Origin: Brachypodium distachyon
Taxonomy: Eukaryota > Streptophyta > Magnoliopsida > Poales > Poaceae
Length of the DNA: 64,000 nucleotides
Reading direction: 5' to 3'
NCBI RefSeq assembly: GCF_000005505.3
Contig: NC_016134.3
Span: 17,404,624 to 17,468,623, forward strand
The notes under the pieces are model-generated. The model worked only from the letters and a program-made list of their open reading frames with translations. It was not told the DNA's origin and searched no databases. Position 1 is the stretch's first letter; each line of letters starts with the position of its first letter. The translations under genes and the position numbers were made by a program. This document shows, one piece after another, positions 1 to 11,461 of the stretch.

Positions 1-182
1 CGGAGATTTAGCTCACGGGAGGGCTCACCGGAGGGATCCCCTTGTGGCTGACTGGGTCTCTCCCCTAGGAGGCGGGAGATGTATTCCTCATGGCTCTCCG
101 TCTGCTCTTCCATGTCCAGGTAGCTCGACCCAACGGTACCACGAGGAGGCGGAGGACGGTGGGGATCGCCAGCGCCGGCCAT
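1..182 (-). CDS. 5' end of an unrecognised gene (partial)
   Basis: A minus-strand frame opens at an ATG at 182-180 and stays open to the window edge, about 60 codons. The start context is ACCATGGCC, close to the plant optimum. The upstream sequence contains a CTAGGGTT-type motif often seen in plant 5' leaders. The peptide begins with a Pro/Arg/Gly-rich stretch and then turns acidic and polar (EEQTESHEEYISRL), followed by Pro/Ser/Gly. I do not recognise the family. The gene would continue to the left of the window. A shorter frame on the opposite strand overlaps it, so the call rests on the start context and composition only. Confidence 0.4.
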   Translation of the reverse strand, partial: MAGAGDPHRPPPPRGTVGSSYLDMEEQTESHEEYISRLLGERPSQPQGDPSGEPSRELNL

Positions 183-1439
183 GGTCAGGTGAAGGGAGGC
201 GACGGCGAGGTCGAGGAACCCTAGCTGGTTCTGGTTTGGGGAATGAATTTGTTGGGGGGTCACTCGCGCTCACGGGTCTTCCTTTTGCCTTTGCCTTTGC
301 GCGTGTGTGTTGAGGGATTCAGGCGTTCAGCCGGAGCCGGACCGAGCTTGCTTTTTCCACGGACGGACGGATGGTTTTTTTTTCCTACTATTCGTTCCCT
401 ACGTACTGAACTACTGATATTACGGCGGCAAAAAAATACAGTAGTAGTACGGAATATTATTTTTACTTTACTTTTACTACTGCTCCGTATTATTTTTATG
501 TTAAATTAAAGTTGGTCACAGTCGTGTCTCACACTCCGTCTTCTTAATAACAATTTCGTAGTGCCACACATTTCAAAAAGCAATCACAAGCCAGTTTCAG
601 AAAAAATCCTCAAAAAAATCACATGACCAGAACGGTTAAGAAAATCTCAACAACAGAGCAGACGATACAAAAAACAGGCACGGTGGAAAACAACGACCTT
701 CTGACTCGTTAAAAATACACTTTGCATTAATCTATGCGGGTCATATTCCGTAAAGGACAAATTGATCACTTTCATGATCATGATGATTAAAAAATTACTC
801 CAGGGTACGATGCAAACCAGACGACACAGAATAACCCTATACCCATTTTTGTCCGGTGATCAAATATTTTCGGTGCTTCGACGTTTTTCAATTATTTTAA
901 TTGTGTTTTGTTTAATTTTTTGTTGTTTGACAATGGCTGTCTAGTAGTAGACAAAAGGTCTATGCCATGCGAGACAGATGGCCATATAATTGGTTGAAAA
1001 TGTAACCCATTTGGATCAAAGATTGTTTTAGAAGTAAAACGATATACTTACGTTGTTTGCTACCCCGGACCAACAAAAGCACATTACCCTCCTCTGAATT
1101 TCTCTCGGTCCGAGCTGCCTTCTTATTCTATGCCTATGGGTTTGCATGTTGTTTGTGCATATATGATGCACTCCGCCAAAAATCTATGGAAGTATTCGGT
1201 AATAAATATAATTATTCACTATTGTGATTGGTCAACATTGTCTAAACATATATTGGTAACACTCTAATTTGGTTTTATTCTTTACCTAGCAACCCACACT
1301 ATGAGGTAGTTATTGATGACGAGGTATATAATACGAGCGGGAGCTAAGCAACCATGGAGGAACAGAAACATAAAGGCCAACCATACCCTAGCCGTCACCC
1401 AGATCCCGTCTCGGCCTCTGGCCGGCCGGCGGGCAAGCA
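183..1439. other. Intergenic, AT-rich, no gene seen
   Basis: This stretch lies upstream of the partial gene at the left edge and would contain its promoter. It is AT-rich, with homopolymer runs around 370-500, and only short unsupported frames. I see no clear TATA box at a convincing distance from 182 and no repeat structure. Confidence 0.5.
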
Positions 1440-2060
1440 ACCCGTCCCTGCCTCCTCTCTTTGTCCCTAAGGCGTTTAGTGTTCTAATAGGTTTCTAAAA
1501 GTTAGGGTTTCATCAACCGGCAATGGCGCAATGATGGTGATGGCGGCACTCTCGGATCAAGGATAAAGTTTTTCCAACTACTCGTCCACCTCGTCGACGG
1601 TGATCTGGGTGGTTGGTCGTTGCTTTCAGGAGTAGTGGATCTAGATTTGTGTTTGTGTTTTGCAGGTAGTCTACATGTCTCAGTTTATCGGTTCCTTTTC
1701 CAATCTGCGAGGTTTGGTCAGTTTCGACCTCAACGTGGAGTCTTCTCGGATCCGTCTGGCCGGATCTGAGATGGTCATCCAACTCTCTTTGTCTCCTTTT
1801 TCTCCGGGACGGTGGTCTGTTTCTCAGAACATTGTCGCCGGAGTCTTCTGGATCCGACGGGCGACTTCCCGACTGGTACGTCAACAACATTTTCCAGACT
1901 TCGATTTTGCTCGGATGTCCAGATGAAGCACGCTCACGGCGCGCCACCAGCGAGTGTACCCATAAAAACTTGTGTATAATTTACTTTTAATTTAAAGATG
2001 GTTTTGTAAAGATTGGACGATGTAATATATCCCCTTGGCCTCTTCGGGAAAAAATAACGA
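1440..2060 (+). mobile_element. Retroelement 3'-tail remnant
   Basis: A GC-moderate stretch ends in an A-rich tail (about 2049-2055). Its last ~120 bp match the region ending near 52,480: both share a block reading CACGGCGCG followed about 60-70 bases later by AAGATGGTTTTGT and a degenerate GTATATGAC-like end. The shared end with A-rich tail suggests the 3' terminus of a non-LTR retroelement family in + orientation. I do not know the family name. The frames inside, on both strands, look like chance. Confidence 0.45.
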
Positions 2061-3487
2061 GGTATATAGTATGGGGTAGTACCGCAGTACGTGTCAAGGA
2101 AAGAAACAAGACAAGAAAGAATATTACAGGGGAACAAGGTGTTAAATTGATTAACTTACCTGGTATGCGATTTCTTTGCATTGGCGGCACGTGCATGGCT
2201 GCTAGAAGCTGCAGAAGATGGAGAAAAGGTTGGTGTTTGGTCCCTGGCGCGACGACGCCTGCGTCCCATGGATATGGATAGGATATCGATCGCGGATCGC
2301 CCCACCAATTGTTGATCGAATCGGATCGAATCAGCCGGCTTTGCTTTTGTACGAACTCGACGAGGTGTACTTAAGGTGTGTCAAAAAGAAGAAGATGTAC
2401 ACAAGGTAGGAGTGCTTTCGGAAGGCAATAACTAGGAGGAATCGGGACAAGATCGAGATCGATGTCGACATGGACCTACAGACGCGTCTCCGATTTATAA
2501 ACGGAAGAAATTAGAACCAATTCTAAAGCAGTCCGTAGAGATGACCCCACCTCTGACACTCGGTCGGTCGGACTCCGACTCGGCCGCAGCCGCGTGAGTG
2601 CCAAACCAACCAAAAGCGACACGTATTTACACTTGGGCTGGAATACGGTGCGACGGTCGCGCCACGGCCGCAACGGCCTGTATACAGCACGCGAGTAGGG
2701 CGTCAGAGCGCTGCGTCGCATCTGCAGCATTCAACACATGGAACTGGAAGCACGATAGAGTACTGGCAGCCACACACATTGACAATCTAGAAATTCGACT
2801 CAGATAAAGATGCGACTCAAATTAAGAGAGCGAATTAATAGAATTATTTTTAGTCGAATCGTGACTCAGTTCTGTAACCAGTTTCTGTTAATTTACTCTC
2901 TGAATTTCAATCGAATTGCTGGGTTTGTGGACGAAACACAAGTTATATCCACTTAAACATGCATTGACCATGCAACTGAGTAATTTGGAGAAGCTGATTA
3001 GTTCAGTCGGAGATGATTATTCCAATCGGTTTGGGCGAAACCAATTGGAACTAATCAGCTTCGTCCAGACCAACTGAAACTGATCAGCTTCGCCCACCAG
3101 GCTGACACGCCTAATCGGCTTCGGCCAAGCCGACTGGAACTAATCAGCCTGGCTCATACCGAGGGCGTATTATTTTTGAAAATTCTAAAAAACGCGTATT
3201 ATTTTCAAAAATGATTATTTAATTCGTACTACTTAAACAAATAGCTACAAAATTGCCACCCACAATGAACAAAAATGACCATGTTCATCCATTTTAGTAA
3301 AAAACTACCATTGACGACCGCATCCCGCTTCTCCTTCACTCCAAATCGAGCTATCACACTCCAAAATTTTGTTTAGAATTTGAATAGGAGATTTGAGAAT
3401 TGAACTAGAAGCGGGACTTTCGCGGGATCCCGTTTGCACCCTTAGTTATAATTCCCGTTTCATCATCAAAATACGTTGTTGTTACGG
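2061..3487. other. Intergenic
   Basis: No gene is supported here. Short frames at 2218-2409 and 2476-2807 lack codon-like composition and splice signals. The one structured part is the short repeat array near 2990-3165. The last 300 bases lead into the TSD of the MULE that starts at 3497. Confidence 0.5.
2990..3165. repeat. Degenerate short repeat array
   Basis: The motif AACTAATCAGC (or AAACTGATCAGC) recurs near 3048, 3080 and 3139. Each copy is preceded by a variant of CCAATTGG, CCAACTGA or CCGACTGG and the first two are followed by TTCG. The spacing is roughly 31 and 60 bp, so the basic period looks like about 30 bp. Some units are inverted (CAGTCGG versus CCGACTGG). Function and origin are unknown. 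Confidence 0.5.
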
Positions 3488-3496
3488 TTTTAAGAA

Positions 3497-4529
3497 GAGT
3501 TTTAATGCACTCCCGGTTCCGATTCTCACGAAAAATACGTGACCAAATATCTCATTTTAGTCACCGGTACCGTATTTTGTACGTATTTGCATGGCTATAT
3601 CTAGTGCCAGCTCAGCTCAGAATTTGCACTTTAACCACCGAAAAGAATCCACGTGGACCGGACCCACCCAAGGGAGATTTACATTTGAACCCGTGACGCA
3701 TTTTTATAAAATGAGGTGGTGTGGGACCCAGCAACTCCCTAATTGTTTCAAATCCCTATTCCCCTGTCGAAATCTCTCACCCGAATCCCCTCCGCCGCCG
3801 TTGCGGCGACCCCGTCCGCGCTTCTCGTACCCGCCTTGCCATGTCTGCCGATGGCAGCTCGTCGGTGAGGATGGAGCCAGGTGAGCTCCCGCTCATTAGT
3901 TGTCCAGACTGCGAGTGGAGGCAGGTGAAGGTGTTCTTGTCCACCACGAAGAAGCATCGTGACATGTTCTTGGCACCAAACTCATCTAAATCCCCTCCCC
4001 CCTCACCCGAATCCTCTACCCCTTCCCCGAATCCCCTCCCTCTCACCCGAATCCCTGGCACCAATCTCATCCTGGCTCACCGTCGTCGCCGTCATCGACC
4101 GCAACAACATTGGCCTCGGGACCACCTCGCCCTCTTTTTCTCCGCCGCCGATCACCGACCCGATCACCCTCTTTCTCTCCGCCTCTCTCTCTCACACACA
4201 CAACTGGAAGGAATGTGAAGAGCCGTGGATCATGCCGATTAGATGGGCCTCAGTCGCGCGCCACTCCTGTCCCTAGATGTTATTTCGTCAGGGGTTGAAA
4301 TGCAATTCTTCCTCAAGTGGGTCCGGTCCACGTTGATTCATTTTCAAGGGCAAAGTGCCAATTCCGAGCTGAGCTGGCACCGGATACATCCCAATACGTA
4401 TAAAATACAGTACGGGTGACTAAAATTGGATATTTCATCAAGTTCACGGACCATAATTTCCGTTTCCAAAATACAGTGACTAAATTGAAAATACGGATCA
4501 AATACAGTGACCGTGGATGCATTTTACTC
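3497..4529. mobile_element. Pack-MULE-like Mutator element
   Basis: Two long inverted repeats face each other. The left one (about 3497-3720) is recognisable in reverse complement at about 4270-4529; for example, a shared block around GTGGGTCCGGTCCACGT followed by GAGCTGAGCTGGCAC. The outer ends read GAGTTTTAATGCAC and GAGTAAAATGCATC. The flanks are TTTTAAGAA (3488-3496) and ATTTAAGAA (4530-4538), a 9-bp TSD with one mismatch, as expected for Mutator-like elements. The interior is GC-rich and gene-like with no transposase, so this is a non-autonomous, gene-fragment-carrying element. Confidence 0.85.
3841..3995 (+). pseudogene. Captured GRF-type zinc-finger fragment
   Basis: From the ATG at 3841 the frame encodes about 50 residues with CPDC followed by a basic, Thr/Ser-rich stretch and HRDMF. 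This resembles the first half of GRF-type zinc-finger proteins common in grasses (CxxC, then a conserved F-x-C and a later Cys). The frame then runs into Pro/Ser-rich low-complexity sequence, so the second half of the finger is missing. It sits inside the MULE at 3497-4529 and is best read as a captured gene fragment. Family assignment is from the motif only. Confidence 0.5.
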
Positions 4530-4538
4530 ATTTAAGAA

Positions 4539-5720
4539 ACCTAAGCTCGTTTTTACATTACCCAAGACCAGCGTTCAGGTTAGGACACGACTCGCCGCAA
4601 GCCAGGCCGTAGAGAGAAGGTAGATGGCGGCATGTCAGGTTCGACGCCAAGTGTGATTTCTTCGAGCGGAAACCTATGATCTCTACTCCTACTCTACTCT
4701 CAAGGCTGATTGTGTGTTCTTTCCTTTTTTAAGATGGTTGCTTGAAGATCTCCCTTGGTGATGACAATACCATGCTTGAACTACTTGGTTGGACTCGGCA
4801 ATATCAATGTGTAGATGGTGCAATGTTCCTACTTATTGGAGTACATTATGATAGAACCAAATGTATTGTTTTCATATTATTTTATCATAAGAAGGTAGGT
4901 TGGACTCATGGTGAGGCGCCAAGTCATGCATGTTAGTGCTGGTCCGGAGGCAATAATGGTACATGCAACTTCGACGACAAGTTTGCGCTCTCCAGTGGAA
5001 ATGCTTGATCCCAAATCATGCAACGCCGTGCTCTTGTTGAAGGCGGTGTTTCGAAGCTTGTCTTTGCGGATGAAGAGAGATGTTGGACATATGAAGGCAT
5101 TTTGAGATTGTGAATTCATAGGTTCATCCAAATCTTGTGAAATTTGGTGCAGTAACCATATTTAGTGTGTATTGCATGTATGCAAAAGCATTTTCAATTT
5201 GAAGATGTTTTCATATTTTTTTTGAATTTCAAATTCATTTAAATTTGATGTGTTCAGGCCAAAATGATACGAAATATAGGCTTTGAAGTTGTGAAACTTT
5301 TTGTGTGGTTACTGGATAGGTTACTGGTTGTTATAAAAAATTCAGAATTTCTAGACCTATTGTGATATATTTCGTATTTTGTAAGTTTTCGGCAATAAAT
5401 GATAAATACATTTTTTTCAATATGTTTGTGGACCGCGACGAGGAAAGAGCCTAAGCGGTGGGCCCTCGCTGCTGGGCCAGAACAATGGGAGGCTACTCTA
5501 ACGAGCCTTTTGGGTTGTGACCGGGGGAAAGCCCGGCCCAGCACAGCGCGCGCTGCGCTTCCGCTAGTAAGGGTGGCTGGTTACTCCCACGTCACCTATC
5601 TACGGGAGTATCGACCAACATAAAATGCCTCGTCCACGTGACGCGACATAAATCCCATGGCTGTTGAGGTGTTTGCTGTGGGATCTGTTGCCTTTTACTA
5701 TAATTTAAATTAAATCAAAT
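4539..5720. other. Intergenic
   Basis: No gene is supported. There are AT-rich stretches and a GC-rich patch near 5440-5600 with short frames only. A frame at 4742-4936 (64 codons) has plausible composition but no context. Confidence 0.45.
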
Positions 5721-5811
5721 CGGCGGGTTAAAATACCATATTTCTTGCTGAAACAGGCTATCATTTTTATTTTGTTTTGGTTTGAAGAAATATGTTACGA
5801 TCCCATGTGTT

Positions 5812-7209
5812 CTATTGTTTATGCGAAAAGTTTGGGCCCAATACAAGACAATTTTGATGTCGTTTCGTTTTGCGAGAAGAGGTGTTTCGATAATGGGGCA
5901 CTTGGGTATCAATGAATGGCATGCCATACCGGTTCATCTTGTACGTACTGTCAAACACGACCACGTCGCCGTAATCCTGATAGTCCTGACGTGACTGCGA
6001 ATCACACCAGAACATGCTTCGTAGACGTCCCTTATCATGTGCCTGGTACTCGAAAAAAAAAATCAGGATCATTGTCCCTCCTGCTGAGCATAATGCCGAG
6101 TGAGGTGGACGCGTCACCCTTCTCAATCAGCTTTCTCTTCTCTCTGGCACACATGTTATACAGGTCCCGTCTCACGAATCCCACTTCGCTGTATCTGCCG
6201 TATTTGCTTATGAAGTTACTCTTGATCATGTGCTTTCTGACCCCAGCAGCTCCCATTACTAAAATTTCTGCTTTCTGAAAATCTTTGATCTTCATATGCG
6301 ACCGAAGAAATGGGACTTCATCCACTTTGGCCAATACATGGTTGTGGCGCTCGTCGAACCTTGCAACAACCCAAACCCATGCTGACGGTTGAGCTTCACA
6401 ACGAGATGCGCTTTGCAGTTGCATCGAGATTCAGCCCTTAGCCTTTGCGAGTGGCCTCCCAGGTTGGCAAAGTACCTCTTATGACGTTTGCCTTCCCTCG
6501 AACAGACAAAACGCCTTAAGCGTACTTGTCCGGAAGCATTCTTGGTTCGTTTCACCCTGTCTCTCTTCTTATGCTGAATCCATTTTCTTTCGGATAGTTG
6601 TAGAAATTGTAAGCAGCATCTTCCGAAAAGAAAAACATCTCCATTATCTGACGGTATCTACCACGTCGATCTTCGTCAAGATCAATGTTCATGTTCAAAC
6701 TGCAGTGTTGCACTTCTTTGTCCTGATGATGGTCTTGCAACTACACAATTTGAAACACAAATATAAGTCTCGATTTCATTGCTTCATGTAACAACTAATC
6801 AACGTACCTCACTCGTGCTTTCCGAGTAGGACCCTGTAATAATCTCCGATTCTGCAGGGTCTTCGTCGTGCCCCATGTCAATGTCCGAATCCCCAATGTA
6901 TTCATGTTCATCGCCGAAGCCCGTCATGAACTGAACAAAAGTAAAACCATACGCGTCATAACTTGGCGTCACGTTCCATGCATTTCATCGGTTCAGGTAT
7001 GAATATGAAACGAGGTATACAACTTACATCGCTCATGTAGTCCGAATCACCAGGATCGGCCTGCTCATGATCAACACCTACTTCGTGTTCAAGCCTCACG
7101 TTTTCGTCGTCGGTCCTTCGCCACCAAAGGGTCCATTGCTAGGACTAGACGACGTATATTCATTATCCAAACTAGAAGCCCCACCCGCGTATCCGTTGTC
7201 GTCCTCCAT
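5812..7209 (-). pseudogene. FAR1-related sequence (FRS) pseudogene
   Basis: FAR1/FRS proteins are MULE-derived transcription factors with a FAR1 zinc-binding domain and a transposase-like core. Reading the minus strand, an acidic N terminus starts at ATG 7209. Exons 7209-7028 and 6930-6808 are joined to an exon starting at 6740 by good GT/AG borders in phase 0. The third exon gives the FAR1 domain (around 6650-6300, with the CNCKAHLVVK segment and RHNH). The start of the MULE core follows (FWCDSQSRQDYQDYGDVVVFDSTY), after which similarity ends near 5812. Frame breaks occur in exon 1 near 7095, near 6550 and 6370, and at an A-run near 6051. Truncation plus four frame changes make it non-functional. 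Confidence 0.85.
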
Positions 7210-8230
7210 ACCTCAGCACTGCACAACCACATGAACTTGCGATGTTATTGATCATGAAGAATGACGTAGCCAGAATGTATAGGTGGCTACCGGGGTGGCG
7301 GAGCTAAACTACAGCGCTGGCTCAGCTAACCTACATGAGGGTGGTGTGGCTGCCAATAGCATGAAAGAACACGGCATTACCTTCGGACGAACGGAGGAGG
7401 CGGGAATCACAGCAGGGTTGGTCAAACGTTACCACTCCGTCGAGATATGTGTCCGGCCGCCGGAGTTTCCACGGAGATCTGTGTAAAAGGATGCCGAGGT
7501 GGAGTCAGGTCACTTCCGCCGGACAGAATCGCAGATGGCGGCCGCTTCAAGATATTTTGGAAACCGCCGGCCGGGAATGTATCTCGTGCGCGATTCGTGG
7601 CGTTGATCTAGCCGTTTCTGTTTTCACATTCTGTTTTTTTCCTTTTCTTTTCTTCTTCCTTTTTTACATTCGTGGACGGGTTACCTCAACGCCGTAGACA
7701 AATACGTACGCGACAACGTGGTTATACAGGGCTTGGATATGAGCTTTCGGCGGGCTATACCAACAAGAAGTTGCGGGGCCGATGACTTCCGGGGGGGGGG
7801 GGGGGGGGTGTATCGAATTACGCCTCAGAGAATTTGGACATGAAAGCCATGGGTAGGGTGCGACGGTGGGTACGATAATTTCCTGAACATCCTTGCAAAT
7901 GGTGGTTGAGGACAGGTAGAGACGGTGCACTACTTACCCAGGACAAACGCACCAACTATCATGTGGCCTGGGGCTGGGGGCACCACATACTTGCCATGCA
8001 TCAACTGAGGTTCAATGCACAGGCCCGATCGAAGCCCCCCATGGCCATAGGATGCAACTGCAGTTTCCATCGATCATCCATCTCAAGGTCATAGATCTCT
8101 GGGTTCTTTTTTAGGAAACATTGGTTACATTGTAGATGCACACGCACCACCACACGTCTCTAGTGTGCTTGCAGAATAGTTAAGGATGGGAATTTCGCAT
8201 GGATCACTTCCCACGTAAATCTATGTACTA
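7210..8230. other. Upstream of the FRS pseudogene, intergenic
   Basis: No coding region is supported. The stretch contains an 18-base G homopolymer at 7791-7808. A pyrimidine-rich patch lies near 7630-7670. Confidence 0.45.
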
Positions 8231-8350
8231 TCTCCTTTCAACAAAAGATGTCTCAAGTTTGTCAAAATTTGAATGTATCTAGACATGACTTAGTGTATAG
8301 ATACATTTAAATTTAGTCAAAGTTGAGACATTCTTTATTGGACGGAGGAA
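8231..8350. mobile_element. Stowaway-type MITE
   Basis: TIRs begin CTCCTTTCAACAAAAGATG and end near TTGGACGGAGGA, flanked by TA. The interior (TCTAGACATGACTTAGTGTA) is nearly identical to the copies at 23,705 and 63,572. Confidence 0.85.
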
Positions 8351-9877
8351 TACAAAATTCCAGCATTCCAAACAGAGCCTTACACAAGTCTGGTTCCCAG
8401 CTAAAAGATGATCAGTGAAATGAAACGGAAGCTGAAACTGAGGTCCTATCACAACGAACTAGATGGCAGCCAAAAAAATGAGATTGTTTTCAGTTTTCAC
8501 TCATAATATCAAAGTTTTCTAGACAGCTTGCACGCTCACAGAATCTACTGAAGCTGAATCCCGGTGAATTTCTCCCCAGCATCTCAAGAAATTTTCCTGT
8601 CTAAACCGCCACCACTTTAACCCCTACAAGTTGTACAGAAGGATTAGTAAGTACCACACCACAAAAAGGGGTGAAAATTGAAAGGAAAAGCACACAAGCT
8701 GAAGACAGGTTTAACCCATTAACATAGGTACGAAGGTAGCCAAGTCCAGAAACCAACAAATGATATACAGATGCTTCAGACGAACCTTCATTAATTCAGT
8801 TATGTCCATAATTTCACGCAATTTTGAAGAAAGAAAAAGGTAGGTGACAACATATGAGCAACTTTACCGGGAAGAAAAGCAATACACAAACAAATATACA
8901 GGTTCTCGTGAGAATTAATGGAAGCAAACTGAAGAAACCCCTATTATATAAATTAGTATATGCCCGATTTTATTTGACCCATTCTTGCACCCAACCAATC
9001 AACATGATCTGAATTCCTATTGTACCATGTTCTTCTGGGTAGTGTAAGAATCTATGCCATGTTCAGTTTTTAGCAGAGTGTGAAACATAGAATTAATTCC
9101 ATTAGTATAATCCGTAATCCCATTGCCAGAATACAATAATTTTCTAAAAAAAGGAATGCAATTAATGATACTCTCTCCGTCCCATATTAAGTGAATTTCT
9201 ATTACATGAATCTAGAAGTATTTTAGTATATAGATACGTCCATATTTAAACAAATTTGAGTAGCTTAATATGGGATGGAGGGAGTAGTTTATATTTTGAG
9301 GAGGAATAACACTCACTGCACCACAGCCATGCTTAGTATCTTTTGGAGACAAAAGGAGCAGCTTACAAGTATAAGAAAGCGTCATCGTCGTTGTCATCGT
9401 CACTATCATCATTACTATCAATAACAGCAGCAAAGAAAGAAGAAAAACAACAAGAAACGTAGACAGCCTAGCCTCTTTGCAACAGCTCTGAGGAAACACA
9501 ACAAACAATATAACTTTATAGCAAAGGACTAGATGCCTAGCTCATAACAACGTAACAATGAACTAAATCTGCATGTAGTGACTTCGGTCACGCACAAAAA
9601 ATTGCATCACACAAAGTTCAGGGTGCAAGTTTTGACATGCAAATCACAGTCAAGTTTTTGCGGTCTTGATTCTTTAAATGTAATGCATGTTATTGTAGTT
9701 GCAAAACTAAACTAGTCCTAGGCTAACAGAAACACTACCAATAAAATAAAACACAACATGAAAAAGTATACTAATACTAAAATACATAATAAATTGCAGC
9801 TCACAAATTATGGGCACAACATATCCAAGCACACTAGAGTTGAGTTTCCTCACCAGAAACTTGTCCAACTCATATAC
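8351..9877. other. Downstream of the helicase-papain gene
   Basis: Apart from the MITE at 9171-9284 this is AT-rich with no supported gene. The part nearest 9877 would hold the 3' UTR of the minus-strand gene ending at 9878. Confidence 0.45.
9171..9284. mobile_element. Stowaway-type MITE
   Basis: The left end CTCTCTCCGTCCCATATTAA pairs with the right end TTAATATGGGATGGAGGGAG. It is flanked by TA. The family differs from the one at 8231. Confidence 0.85.
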
Positions 9878-11461
9878 TCAGATGCTCATGTGGTAGAGCC
9901 CTCTCAAAGAATCGTGGGAGACTTTTCTGATACCACCGATTCCAAATCTTTCCTTCTCGCTGTTTTGAATTATTACATGTCTCTTATGTTGAGGAGCCTC
10001 ATTGACTGGAGGCATTAGTGTAACCCCATCACCAACCACCATAACAGCGTGAGATGCTGGTAACTCATACTTCGGATGAATGTAAGAAAGTTTCTCATCA
10101 TAGATGTAGATCTGTCCTGGCTTTAAATAAAAATAATTCCGTGATACACGAAAATGGCAAGTCATAATCTTTCCTTTGCGCAGAAGCGGCATGGCTTGTT
10201 CTACTTCATTCTTGCCAAAACAACTGTAAGACGAGATCTTGAAAATGCACTCCTACACGACCACAAACAACAGTAGACAAACTATGGCAAAGAAACAGCA
10301 TTTACTCCTGATATGTGCAAACTATCTACCCTATTTCTCTACTTCGCTGCAACAACTTTCATTGGCAATGTCCATGTACTCCCTCAGAAAATTTGATGAT
10401 CCTAACTAGTAACTGCTACTAAGAGTTGATTCTTGTGCTGCCATATTCAGATAGGATGCAACCTGCCAACCTGCTAAATAAAATCCGCCCTTTTTTCACG
10501 AATTCACCTGCCAAGACTGGTGAATACTGATTAAGATGACTTTTCAGGTTCATATGGACTAGGCCAAGCAGTCATATCTCCTAGGCTCTGCTTGATCTTG
10601 CTCCCCGATTGCAAACCGTATAAGCACACCGCCATCTCTGTAGTGATGCACATGTGGAACGCTTGTAATCATTGTTTCATGTCAAGACAAAAAGATCCAG
10701 TAGTGTCTATACGAAAGCCCGCTTACGGCTTACATGGAAGTGCAAATAACAAATGTTCAAGAACACATGGAAGTTCCTCAAAAATTCCCGAGGTGAATGT
10801 GAAAGCACACTAGATGGAGCCTAATTTCAGAGGGTACGTAGGCATTCCATTAAATGGCTAAGCAAAATAATTGAATATTCTAAACAGAGTTCTGCAAGGT
10901 TAGCAACGCCCCAAACCCATCCAGCACAGATGAACAAATAAGTAATTTAAAGTGGTAAGCCAAGTTATGAATGTTTCCTTATTGAACTATCAGTGGCATG
11001 CAACTAAAACAAAATCTCACCTCAGACTCAACATCGTTGATGCCTTTGACGCCATCTTCTTTTAAGATGTACATCGTAGTTTTTATTCTGTGTGTTCCTT
11101 TTTTATTGTTGTCCTCCTCGCCGAACTCTTGACCGACTATAGACTCATATCGACTTTTTATATCATCGACAGAAAGGCTCCAGCTGAATTCCTGTGGAGG
11201 ATCCAGACATGCATGTTGGTATTTATTTAATGATTCGAGTGTCCCCAGACTTGCTTGAAATGAGCAAGTATCTGCACACAATTAAATAAAAGCAGATAAA
11301 ATTATTCAGCCTAGAAGTGTTAATACATGAAAATAACAGCTCGGAAAAACTATTATTAGTGGTATTACAAACATACCAGGAGCGTCCTTTTGGTCTTGTA
11401 GTGGAGCCAAAATGTATTTCGTTCTATGTGGTCTTCCTACCCATGTAAATTCTTGCCCGAC
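9878..11461 (-). CDS. Papain-like (C1A) peptidase domain, 3' exons
   Basis: These are the last three exons (11461-11377, 11271-11021, 10252-9878; stop at 9880-9878) of the helicase-fused gene. Around the first junction the protein reads LQDQKDAPDTCSFQASLGTLE, which matches the oxyanion Gln and catalytic Cys region of papain-type peptidases, with Ser where papain has Trp after Cys. The last exon has SHAVMVVGDG (catalytic His) and IIQNSEKERFG (catalytic Asn, with the Trp after Ser lost). No signal peptide or propeptide is present. The domain continues in phase 0 from the helicase exon ending at 11973. These three exons have no frameshift, so the peptidase part is open throughout. The substitutions may mean altered or no activity. 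Confidence 0.65.

Noticed and set aside
1513..1947. 144-codon minus-strand frame
   Set aside because: It lies antisense to a retroelement tail and has a His/Arg-rich, motif-free sequence.
7791..7808. G18 tract as a G-quadruplex or telomere-related signal
   Set aside because: It is a plain homopolymer without TTAGGG-type units. Similar C/G runs elsewhere lie in LINE tails. Slippage is the simpler view.
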